This document shows positions 6,251 through 12,604 of a stretch of 21,542 nt of DNA, one piece after another. The translations under genes and the position numbers were made by a program. The stretch spans positions 1-21,542 of the IMG/VR virus record IMGVR_UViG_3300041955_000659, one strand, 5' to 3'. This DNA comes from a virus. Numbering within the stretch: the stretch's first letter is position 1; the number at the start of each line of letters is the position of its first letter. The notes below the pieces were generated by a model. That model was given only the letters and a program-made list of their open reading frames with translations, made no database searches and had not been told where the DNA came from.

Positions 6251-7991
6251 GAAGTCACAGAAACGTCCGCGCCGTCCTCCCTCCCGGAGCAGGCGCGGAC
6301 GTGGCGCCGCCGCTCATCCCCGTCCCCCCAGACAGAAGCGGCGGCGCCAGTCACCTCAAGAGAAGACCGCGCGTAAGCAGACGCTGAAGCAGGCTACGCT
6401 GACCCCGCGACAGGCCGCGCGCATTACTCACGAGATCGTGGCACGTGCCCGAAAAGGGCGCCCCCCGCTCGTGCCGATGATGATGGACAGCGTCTTCGCG
6501 CCCGCCAGGCCTCCTCCGGGGGTCGTGCCCAAGAAGGCGCAGATCGCGCTGGACAGCGCGCAGAATCAGGTCATCCAGTGGGCCGGGCAGTTCGGCTTCT
6601 ACAACGGTACGTTCGCGCAGGGCTACACGTTCATGGGGTACCCGTACCTGGCCGAGCTGGCGCAGGTGCCGGAGTACCGAGTCATCACCGAGACGCTCGC
6701 GGAGGAGATGACTCGCAAGTGGATCCGCTTCCAGGCGGTAGGCGACGACGATCTGGACGAGCAGCGCGCCGACCGAATCCACGAGCTCGAGGACCGCATG
6801 GACGAGCTCGTGGTGCGTGACGTGTTCCGCCGCACGGACGAGCTCGACGGCTTCTTCGGGCGTGGACACATCTACATAGACCTCGGCAATACCGAGGAGC
6901 GCGAGGAGCTCCGCACCAGCATCGGCAACGGGCGCGACGCCGTCAGTCGTCGCAAGATAGGGCGCCGGAACAAGATCTACGCGCTGCGTCCCGTGGAGCC
7001 GGTTTGGACGTACCCCACCACGTACAACAGCGATGATCCGCTGCGGCCCGACTGGTACGCGCCGACGCACTGGTTTGTGATGGGCAAGGAGGTCCACGTC
7101 TCGCGGCTGCTGCCGTTTGTCAGTCGGCCGGTGCCGGACCTGCTGAAGCCAGCGTACTCGTTCGGTGGTCTGAGCATGTCGCAGATGGCCAAACCCTACG
7201 TGGACAACTGGCTGCAGACGCGGCAGTCGGTGAACGAGGGCGTCCACACCTACTCCACGATGGTGCTGGGCACCAACCTGGCGGAGTCCATGCAGCAGGG
7301 TGGTGAGCAGCTGTTCATGCGCGCCGAGCTCTTCAACGCTACGCGGGACAACCGCGGGCTGATGATGACGGACAAGGAGTCCGAGACCCTGGAGAACGTG
7401 GCGGTGCCGCTGGGCTCGCTCGATCTGCTCCAGGCGCAGGCACAGGAGCACATGTGTGCGGTGAGCAAGACGCCCACCGTCAAGCTGCTCGGCTTGCAGC
7501 CCGCGGGCCTGAACGCGTCCAGCGAGGACATGATGCGCGTCTTCGAGGACATGATCGCCGCTCGGCAGGAGCGCTTCTACCGCCCGCACCTGACTAAGAT
7601 CGTGCACCTGGTCATGCTCGAGCTCTGGGGCGAGGTGGACGAGAGTATTACATTTCAGTTCGTGCCGCTGCGCTCCCTGGACGAGCGCGGGCAGGCGGAG
7701 GTGCAGAAGATCAAGGCGGAGACGGACGTCGTCCTCGTGGACGGCAATATCCTCCACACCGAGGAGTCGCGGCAGCGCATCGCCGACGATCCCAACTCGC
7801 CGTATCCGGGGCTCGACGCGGACGACGTGCCGATAGAACCAGAAGACGAGATCTCCGGTGGCGAGGAGGGTGGGGGGCTGACGAAGACGAAGATAAACGT
7901 GGCGGGTGGCGACGAGGCCGCGCTCGCGGCGAACGGGGGTGTCCCGCTCGGAGCGCGGAGGCGCAGACAGAATGCCGCGCCGACGCACTAG
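6240..7991 (+). CDS. Portal protein (DUF1073 type)
   Basis: The portal is the dodecameric ring at the capsid vertex through which DNA passes. The body matches DUF1073 portals: VIQWAGQFGFYNG and FMGYPYLAELAQVPEYRVITETLAEEMTRKW near the start, FGRGHIYIDLG, then SFGGLSMSQMAKPYVDNW, and the late SKTPTVKLLGLQPAGLNASSED segment. The first 80 or so residues are extremely basic and probably disordered. No ATG lies near the expected start. TTG 6240 is preferred because GGAAG lies six bases upstream, giving 583 residues; TTG 6207 in frame would add 11. Either overlaps the preceding gene. The acidic C-terminus overlaps the next start at 7972. Position after terL and before a gpF-like protein is canonical. 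Confidence 0.88.
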   Translation: MPSKKSQKRPRRPPSRSRRGRGAAAHPRPPRQKRRRQSPQEKTARKQTLKQATLTPRQAARITHEIVARARKGRPPLVPMMMDSVFAPARPPPGVVPKKAQIALDSAQNQVIQWAGQFGFYNGTFAQGYTFMGYPYLAELAQVPEYRVITETLAEEMTRKWIRFQAVGDDDLDEQRADRIHELEDRMDELVVRDVFRRTDELDGFFGRGHIYIDLGNTEEREELRTSIGNGRDAVSRRKIGRRNKIYALRPVEPVWTYPTTYNSDDPLRPDWYAPTHWFVMGKEVHVSRLLPFVSRPVPDLLKPAYSFGGLSMSQMAKPYVDNWLQTRQSVNEGVHTYSTMVLGTNLAESMQQGGEQLFMRAELFNATRDNRGLMMTDKESETLENVAVPLGSLDLLQAQAQEHMCAVSKTPTVKLLGLQPAGLNASSEDMMRVFEDMIAARQERFYRPHLTKIVHLVMLELWGEVDESITFQFVPLRSLDERGQAEVQKIKAETDVVLVDGNILHTEESRQRIADDPNSPYPGLDADDVPIEPEDEISGGEEGGGLTKTKINVAGGDEAALAANGGVPLGARRRRQNAAPTH

Positions 7992-9576
7992 AGACGTCGT
8001 GCTCCGCCCCGTCCGCCCCAACGCGGGCCTGGAGGCATGCTACCGCAAGCGGCTGCGTCGTCTTGTCGAGCAGATGACGCGCTCCGTGCTCTATTGGGTG
8101 CGGGCCGCGTACCGCGCCAACGAGCCGGAACTGGCACAGGACGCCAACGCTGCGACCGAGCTGCGCCGCGCGTTGCGGAAGCTCACGGCGCGGTGGCAGT
8201 CGCGCTTCGACGAGGCGAGCGAGGAGATGGCGGAGTGGTTCGCGCAGTCGGCCTCCGCCCGCAGCGACGCCAGCATGCGGCGCATCCTGCGCAACGGCGG
8301 CCTCAGCGTGCGCACGCGGCACACGCCCGCGCAGCGCGAGGTCATGGGCGCGATAGTCGCGGAGAACGTGGCGCTGATCAAAAGCATTCCGCAGCGCTAT
8401 CTCGGCGCGGTTGAGGGCTCCGTGATGCGCTCGGTGCAGACGGGGCGCGACCTCAGCGCGCTGACCAAGGAGCTGCAGAAGGAGCACGGCGTCACGTCGC
8501 GCCGGGCCGCGCTGATAGCGCGGGACCAGAACAACAAGGCCACCGCGGCGCTGCACCGCGTGCGGCAGACGGAGCTCGGCATCACGGAGGCCATCTGGCT
8601 GCACTCCGGCGGCGGCAAGCACCCGCGGCCAACGCACAAGCGCAACAGCGGCAAGCGCTACAACGTGGCGGAGGGATGGTACGATCCGGAGGTCAAGCGG
8701 AACGTGTTCCCCGGAGAGCTCATAAATTGTTTTCCAGGCCAATCAAAGATCCAGTTCGCGCGTAATATAGAAGTAGCGTACCGGCGTTTCTACACAGGCG
8801 AATTGGCCTTTTTGGTTACGGAATCTGGTAAAACGCTCCGAGCGACACCAAATCACCCGGTTCTTACGAAACGAGGGTGGGTCCCGATAAGTTTGGTCGA
8901 TGTAGGCGACTACATCACTGAGATTGCCTCGGACACAATCATTCCTGCCGTAGCTGAAAGCTATGTAGATAACACAGTACCCTCTCTTGTTGAGATATTT
9001 GATTCTCTTGCGAGAACGGGGAAGGTTAGGCCGAGGTCGTCCCTGGGTTACTTCCACGGCGATGCTGTCTGCGATAGCAATGTCGATGTTGTAGATGCCG
9101 CAAGGCCGTTGAGCTTCGACAGTTTTGAACTGCTTAGAAAGAGCCGAGAAAACCAGATCTTCACAGGCTCCAATTATCCTAGACTTGCGCATAGCTTTGT
9201 TTCTAAGCTCTTTACGCGAGGCTTTTTTGCCACGGCGCGCTTCGTTGGCTTTTCTGGTAATTTCTTTGCGCCTTTTAGGACTTTCTTTTTGCATCCGCAA
9301 CTTGTTGGCTTCTCCGAGCGTTCTTCTGGTTCCTCCTGCAGCCAAGATACGATTAAGAACAGGTCCTCTGTCGATTTGAAATTTTTTGGCGAGAGCCGCG
9401 AGACTAATCCCCTTTTCATATTGCCGACGAAGCATTCTCGCGTCACCCATGTCGATGTAACCACGTTTGATGGACATGTCTACAACCTCCAGACTTCTGA
9501 CGGATGGTACGTGACCGGGGGGATCATAACACACAATTGTCGCTGTGTGTCACGCAGCGTGATACCGGGACTGTAG
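7972..9576 (+). CDS. Mu gpF-like head morphogenesis protein interrupted by an intein
   Basis: The 534-residue precursor is a minor head protein of the Mu F/SPP1 gp7 family, which associates with the portal and internal capsid. Family hallmarks are ALIARDQNNKATAALHRVRQ around residues 181-200, WLHSGGGKHPRPTHKR, and the C-terminal PGELIN...CRC. The PGELIN and CRC parts are separated by 270 intein residues (codons 8728-9537). Without the intein the host protein would be 264 residues: 252 before and 12 after (CRCVSRSVIPGL). ATG 7972 has GGAGG ten bases upstream; an in-frame GTG at 7906 lies deep in portal and is rejected. The start overlaps portal. The insert is much less GC-rich than the exteins (one 60-base line at 9241 is 40% GC versus 65% at 8641). 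Confidence 0.9.
   Translation: MPRRRTRDVVLRPVRPNAGLEACYRKRLRRLVEQMTRSVLYWVRAAYRANEPELAQDANAATELRRALRKLTARWQSRFDEASEEMAEWFAQSASARSDASMRRILRNGGLSVRTRHTPAQREVMGAIVAENVALIKSIPQRYLGAVEGSVMRSVQTGRDLSALTKELQKEHGVTSRRAALIARDQNNKATAALHRVRQTELGITEAIWLHSGGGKHPRPTHKRNSGKRYNVAEGWYDPEVKRNVFPGELINCFPGQSKIQFARNIEVAYRRFYTGELAFLVTESGKTLRATPNHPVLTKRGWVPISLVDVGDYITEIASDTIIPAVAESYVDNTVPSLVEIFDSLARTGKVRPRSSLGYFHGDAVCDSNVDVVDAARPLSFDSFELLRKSRENQIFTGSNYPRLAHSFVSKLFTRGFFATARFVGFSGNFFAPFRTFFLHPQLVGFSERSSGSSCSQDTIKNRSSVDLKFFGESRETNPLFILPTKHSRVTHVDVTTFDGHVYNLQTSDGWYVTGGIITHNCRCVSRSVIPGL
8743..9477 (-). CDS. Antisense-nested homing endonuclease (HTH + Vsr/PD-(D/E)XK-like)
   Basis: This 244-residue gene lies wholly inside the intein on the opposite strand. 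N-terminal helix-turn-helix: LRRQYEKGISLAALAKKF then DRGPVLNRILAAGG, residues about 16-49. A very basic linker follows (RTLGEANKLRMQ, then RRKEITRKANEARRG), similar to linkers in Vsr-like homing nucleases. The nuclease core at about 100-175 is IIGACEDLVFSALSKQF, GIYNIDIAIADSIAVEV, then KYLNKRGYCVIYIAFSYG. Candidate catalytic residues are E106, D132 and E142. Its role would be to cut intein-less alleles so that repair copies the intein. ATG 9477 is chosen because GGAGGT lies seven bases upstream. The frame opens to a GTG at 9534, three bases inside the intein edge; the TGA is at 8745-8743. Its codon boundaries coincide with the intein frame. Nuclease-family placement is by motif only; activity is inferred. 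Confidence 0.82.
   Translation of the reverse strand: MSIKRGYIDMGDARMLRRQYEKGISLAALAKKFQIDRGPVLNRILAAGGTRRTLGEANKLRMQKESPKRRKEITRKANEARRGKKASRKELRNKAMRKSRIIGACEDLVFSALSKQFKTVEAQRPCGIYNIDIAIADSIAVEVTQGRPRPNLPRSRKRIKYLNKRGYCVIYIAFSYGRNDCVRGNLSDVVAYIDQTYRDPPSFRKNRVIWCRSERFTRFRNQKGQFACVETPVRYFYITRELDL
9485..9528 (-). promoter_or_regulatory. Shine-Dalgarno and extended -10-like sequence for the antisense gene
   Basis: On the minus strand GGAGGT (9490-9485) lies seven bases before ATG 9477, which is essentially consensus. Further upstream TATGAT (9528-9523) is preceded by TGT (9531-9529), making an extended -10 pattern TGnTATGAT; transcription from it would begin near 9516. No good -35 is seen at 17 bases. 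The Shine-Dalgarno is antisense to the Asn-Leu-Gln codons of block F, and the -10 is antisense to the Ile-Ile codons of block G. The ribosome site is strong; the promoter is a candidate only. Confidence 0.55.
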
Positions 9577-9581
9577 GTCGC

Positions 9582-9926
9582 ATGAACGTCTCAGAGCTGC
9601 ACCCCCCGCTCAAGAACGGCGGAACGCCGCCCCTAGAGGCACCCCCCGATCCCCAGCGCATGCTGGCCGACTGGGTGGAGTCGCTCGTCAACGTCACGGT
9701 GCGGGGGCTGGTCGCCGCGCTGCCGCGAGTGCCCGGCGCGCTGGTGCTGCAGATGTGCTGCGAGGCCATGGGCCGCATGACCGGCAAGATAATCCACGGC
9801 CAGCCCGACGCGGTGGCTAAGCTGCGTCGCGAGTGCCGCGAGGCGTTCCTGCGCGGGCTGCGCGAGACTCCGTCGCAGGAGGACGCGCCGCCGTCCGCGC
9901 GGCAGATGACGGCGCTGCGAGGCTGA
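9582..9926 (+). CDS. Hypothetical head-region protein
   Basis: ATG 9582 follows the gpF-like stop by five bases, giving 114 residues. The open frame extends upstream into the intein end, but those codons are a shadow. The N-terminus is Pro-rich (LHPPLKNGGTPPLEAPPDPQ). The rest is mostly helical (MLADWVESLVNVTVRGLVAALPRV, then VLQMCCEAMGRMTGKII and AKLRRECREAFLRGLRE) with a polar tail. No family is recognised. The Shine-Dalgarno is weak (TAGG). The stop is one base before the protease/scaffold start, so translation is probably coupled. A small head accessory role is likely from position alone. Confidence 0.6.
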   Translation: MNVSELHPPLKNGGTPPLEAPPDPQRMLADWVESLVNVTVRGLVAALPRVPGALVLQMCCEAMGRMTGKIIHGQPDAVAKLRRECREAFLRGLRETPSQEDAPPSARQMTALRG

Positions 9927-9927
9927 C

Positions 9928-11541
9928 GTGCCCCGTGAGCTATTGGCCCTCGATCGGGGGGCCGCCGACTCGGTGCGCTCCTACGACAAGGACGGGCGCC
10001 TGCACGTTGCCAAGGCGCACATAAGCAAGGCGAACGTCTGTCCGTATCGCGGCAGCGAGATCCCGGGCGCTGAAGAATTAAAGCTGGACCCCGACAGGGT
10101 CTACCAGCTCCTGCGCGATCCGGACGAGCTCACGCGGGCGGCGGCCACGTCCAACAACGTGCAGCTGATGAGCGAGCACCTGGTGGTGGACGCGGGCACG
10201 CCGCACGAGGACGCGGTAGCGGGCAGCACTGGCACGGACGCGGAGTTCGTGTTCCCGTACCTGGACAACAGCCTGGTGATCTGGCGCCAGGAGGACATCG
10301 ACGCGGTGGAGTCGCGCGAGCGGTGCGAGCTCAGCTGCGGATATCACTACCGGGCGGACATGACCCCCGGCGTCTGGAGAGGTACCCCGTACGACGGGGT
10401 CATGCGCGACATCGTGTTCAATCACGTCGCGCTGGTGGAAGAGGGTAGAGCAGGCAGCGACGTAGTGGTCGCCGACAGTAAAAAGGGAACCAAGACTATG
10501 GACAAGGCAACTGCAACGGCACTCTCGCGTCGCGCCGTCACTGTCAATGCGCTCGTGGCCTATCTGACGCCGCGTCTGGCCAAGGACGCCGAGGTCAGCG
10601 TGGCGAAGGCGCTGGACGGTGTTACCGGCAAGACCTTCAAGGCAAAGCGCCCGGCGATCGTGAAGTCGATCGAGGACCAGACGCGCGGCAAGCTGGCCGC
10701 CGACGCCACGCTGAAGGACATGACCAATCTCATGGACTCGCTGGAGCGGCTGGAGGACGAGGAGGCCGAGGACGTCTCAGTCAGTCCGGAGCAGCACCGC
10801 GCCATGGAGGCCGCCGCGCACGGCAGCTCCAAGCTGGGCATCCCCGAGAAGGTGGGGAAGGAGTTCGAACAGGCGGACAAGGGTCATCACTTCGGCGATC
10901 GCGCGCGCGACTGGATGACTGGGCGCGGCATGTCCGACGACGACATCAGCGAGCTGGAGGACCTCATGGGCGAGGACTCCGAGGAGGACCCCAACGAGGA
11001 CGAGCGGCCCGACGAGCTCGAGGGGCACGAGGGCGAGGACGAGGAGCCCGACGAGAAGGACAAGGACAAGCGCGGCAAGGACAAAAAGGGCCGTGATCGC
11101 AAGGGCCGCGACGAGCCGCCCCCGTTCGCAGGACAACCGCTGGTAGGAGGCAAGATGCGCGGCAAGGACAAGAGGGGCATGGACTCCCGACAGCCGGTGC
11201 TGGTCACCGAGGCCGCCATGGACGAGAAGATCAAACTGGCGGTGGACGCCGAGCGCCGGAATCAGCGCGAGGTCCGCGAGGCGTACGAGGCGGTGCGTCC
11301 GTGGGTGGGCACCATAGCGGTCGCCCTGGACTCCGCGCACGCGGTGCACCGTACCGCCCTGGAGATGCTAGGTCATCGGGGGCTGGAGAAGATCCACCCC
11401 GACGCCTACCTGCCGATCCTGCAGGCTAAGCCGCTGCCGGGGCGCGAGCGCGCCGAGCGGGACCCCCCGGTCGCGCTGGATGCCGCCGCGGCCAAGAGCT
11501 TCGAGGACCGCTTCGGCACCGGCCGCATCGGCCACGCGTAA
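9928..11541 (+). CDS. DUF2213 prohead protease fused to scaffold-like domain
   Basis: Residues 1-185 match DUF2213: RSYDKDGRLHVAKAHISKANVCPYRGSEIPG, MSEHLVVDAGT with His84, CELSCGYHY with Ser136, and FNHVALVEEGRAG. A His followed about 50 residues later by Ser in an E-L-S-x-G-Y context is the arrangement of herpesvirus/HK97-type prohead proteases. I infer that His84 and Ser136 are catalytic. The remaining 350 residues are highly charged and helical, with a long Glu/Asp then Lys/Asp tract around residues 345-395, as in scaffolding proteins. The fusion would couple assembly and proteolysis. The GTG start at 9928 is one base after the preceding stop, with GAGG upstream. An internal start at 10498 may yield scaffold alone. 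The neighbouring cement and capsid genes support the role. Confidence 0.85.
   Translation: MPRELLALDRGAADSVRSYDKDGRLHVAKAHISKANVCPYRGSEIPGAEELKLDPDRVYQLLRDPDELTRAAATSNNVQLMSEHLVVDAGTPHEDAVAGSTGTDAEFVFPYLDNSLVIWRQEDIDAVESRERCELSCGYHYRADMTPGVWRGTPYDGVMRDIVFNHVALVEEGRAGSDVVVADSKKGTKTMDKATATALSRRAVTVNALVAYLTPRLAKDAEVSVAKALDGVTGKTFKAKRPAIVKSIEDQTRGKLAADATLKDMTNLMDSLERLEDEEAEDVSVSPEQHRAMEAAAHGSSKLGIPEKVGKEFEQADKGHHFGDRARDWMTGRGMSDDDISELEDLMGEDSEEDPNEDERPDELEGHEGEDEEPDEKDKDKRGKDKKGRDRKGRDEPPPFAGQPLVGGKMRGKDKRGMDSRQPVLVTEAAMDEKIKLAVDAERRNQREVREAYEAVRPWVGTIAVALDSAHAVHRTALEMLGHRGLEKIHPDAYLPILQAKPLPGRERAERDPPVALDAAAAKSFEDRFGTGRIGHA
10483..10500 (+). promoter_or_regulatory. Possible internal translation start for the scaffold
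   Basis: AAGGGA (10483-10488) lies nine bases before in-frame ATG 10498 (codon 191), immediately after the protease domain ends at VVVADS. Starting there would give a 347-residue scaffold-only product. This resembles lambda, where the scaffold Nu3 is made from an internal start in protease gene C. Confidence 0.35.
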
Positions 11542-11577
11542 CACCCCGACACACCGAGATAACAGGAGCACGCCATC

Positions 11578-12558
11578 ATGGGTCTCGCCAACGCACTGGG
11601 TCCCTCCCAGATCAACGTTCAGCCGGCACCGGCCGTAGCCGGTGACTTCGCCTCCGCCAACCCGCGCTTCAACTATCTGGCGGGGCCGGGCGGCCTCGTG
11701 GCGGGCATCGGGGGCCTGACCATCGGCCTCTTCGCCTGGGTCACTGCCTCCCCCGTGGATGCCAACGGCACGCCGGCCTGGGCTACCAACGCGGGAGCTG
11801 GGCCGGCGGCGGGCTTTGTCCACCGCGAGCAGCAGGCGCTCATCACGACGTACCTCACCGACGCCGGGATGACCATCCCCGCGGGATTCGAGTGCGGACT
11901 GATGACCGGGGGGGACTTCTGGGTCGTCAACAGTGGCACCACGGAGGCGGAGGTGGGCATGAAGGCCTACGCCAACTTCGCCAACGGCAAGGCCACGTTT
12001 GCGGCCACCGGTAGCCCTACCAACGCGGCCACCTCGACGGCGTCCACCATCGCGGCAGAGACCAACGGCTGGACGGGGTCCATCTCTGGCAACCTCATGA
12101 CCGTTACGGCCGTGAGCTCTGGTACTCTGGTACCGGGCACGCAGGTTAGCGGTACCGGAGTAGCGGCTAACACCGCGATCCTGGGACAGGTTATTCCGCT
12201 CCTGGCCGGCGAGACGCTGGGCGGCATCGGACGTTACACGCTCAACGTCCCGGAGCAGATCGTTGCCTCCGAGGCCATGACCGGCACTTACGGGCTGCTG
12301 ACCGTGGGTGGCACGCTCACGGGCACCTACGCGGTCGGGCAGACCCTGACCAGCGCGGTCAGCGGCTTTGCCGCTGGCACGCAGATCACCGGGCTCGGCA
12401 CCGGCACGGGCGGCGCGGGCACGTACTACGTGAACCTCACGCAGACCGTGGGCTCGGGCATCATCGACGCATCCGTCAACGTCGAGACCAAGTGGATCGC
12501 GATGTCCGCGGGCCTCGCTGGCGAGCTCATCAAGATCAGTAGCCAGGCACTCGGCTGA
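11578..12558 (+). CDS. Structural cement/decoration protein (Gp24-like)
   Basis: This 326-residue protein probably coats the capsid surface and stabilises it. The N-terminal 140 residues carry the pattern of phage cement proteins: AGDFASANPRFNYLAGPGGL, GIGGLTIGLFAWVTASP, GFVHREQQALITTYL, IPAGFECGLMTGGDFWVV. The C-terminal half adds two Gly/Thr-rich beta repeats. One begins NLMTVTAVSSGTLVPGTQVSG; the second begins LLTVGGTLTGTYAVGQ and closes GGAGTYYVNLTQTVGSG. These repeats recur in many virion surface proteins and look like an insertion in the cement fold, because the ending (VETKWIAMSAGLAGELIKIS) reads as a fold-closing strand. AGGAG lies upstream of ATG 11578. It sits directly before the major capsid gene. 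Confidence 0.78.
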   Translation: MGLANALGPSQINVQPAPAVAGDFASANPRFNYLAGPGGLVAGIGGLTIGLFAWVTASPVDANGTPAWATNAGAGPAAGFVHREQQALITTYLTDAGMTIPAGFECGLMTGGDFWVVNSGTTEAEVGMKAYANFANGKATFAATGSPTNAATSTASTIAAETNGWTGSISGNLMTVTAVSSGTLVPGTQVSGTGVAANTAILGQVIPLLAGETLGGIGRYTLNVPEQIVASEAMTGTYGLLTVGGTLTGTYAVGQTLTSAVSGFAAGTQITGLGTGTGGAGTYYVNLTQTVGSGIIDASVNVETKWIAMSAGLAGELIKISSQALG

Positions 12559-12604
12559 TAGGCAGAAACACCCGGCGCACCGGGCCAAGAAGGAGCACAG
12601 GACT

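Larger units (their letters stand above)
8728..9537 (+). other. Intein (Hint domain), 270 residues, in the gpF-like protein
   Basis: This is a protein-splicing element. It begins with Cys1 (CFPGQSKI, block A) and has block B TPNHPVLTKRGWVPISLVDVGDYI at residues 40-63, which includes the splicing His. It ends with block F (DGHVYNLQTSDGWYVTGG, about 248-265) and block G IITHN, followed by Cys+1 of the host protein. All canonical splicing residues are present: Cys1, block B His, penultimate His, terminal Asn and Cys+1. Residues 66-235 between the splicing halves contain no LAGLIDADG or HNH endonuclease in this frame. Residues about 130-235 are unusually Phe/Ser/Arg-rich, as expected if the opposite strand encodes a Lys/Arg-rich protein. 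The insertion point is in the conserved N-C-R-C motif, typical of inteins choosing conserved sites. Confidence 0.93.

Noticed and set aside
6351-8021. Long minus-strand open frame opposite the portal gene
   Set aside because: Its Arg/Leu/Val/His-rich product has no recognisable domain, and it runs opposite a well-supported gene in GC-rich DNA. It serves as a control showing that antisense length alone is not evidence of a gene.
7711-8742. Minus-strand open frame opposite portal and gpF-like genes
   Set aside because: Low-complexity Arg/Ala/Pro product without family features; a shadow of the plus-strand coding frame. It ends by chance near the intein start.
8925-9435. In-frame endonuclease domain in the sense intein
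   Set aside because: I looked for LAGLIDADG, HNH and GIY-YIG motifs between the splicing halves and found none. The Phe/Ser/Arg-rich composition there is explained by the antisense gene.
9174-9464. Second minus-strand open frame inside the intein in another phase
   Set aside because: Short, rich in Lys/Glu/Pro, without domain motifs. It overlaps the better-supported nuclease gene and is a frame-shifted shadow of it.
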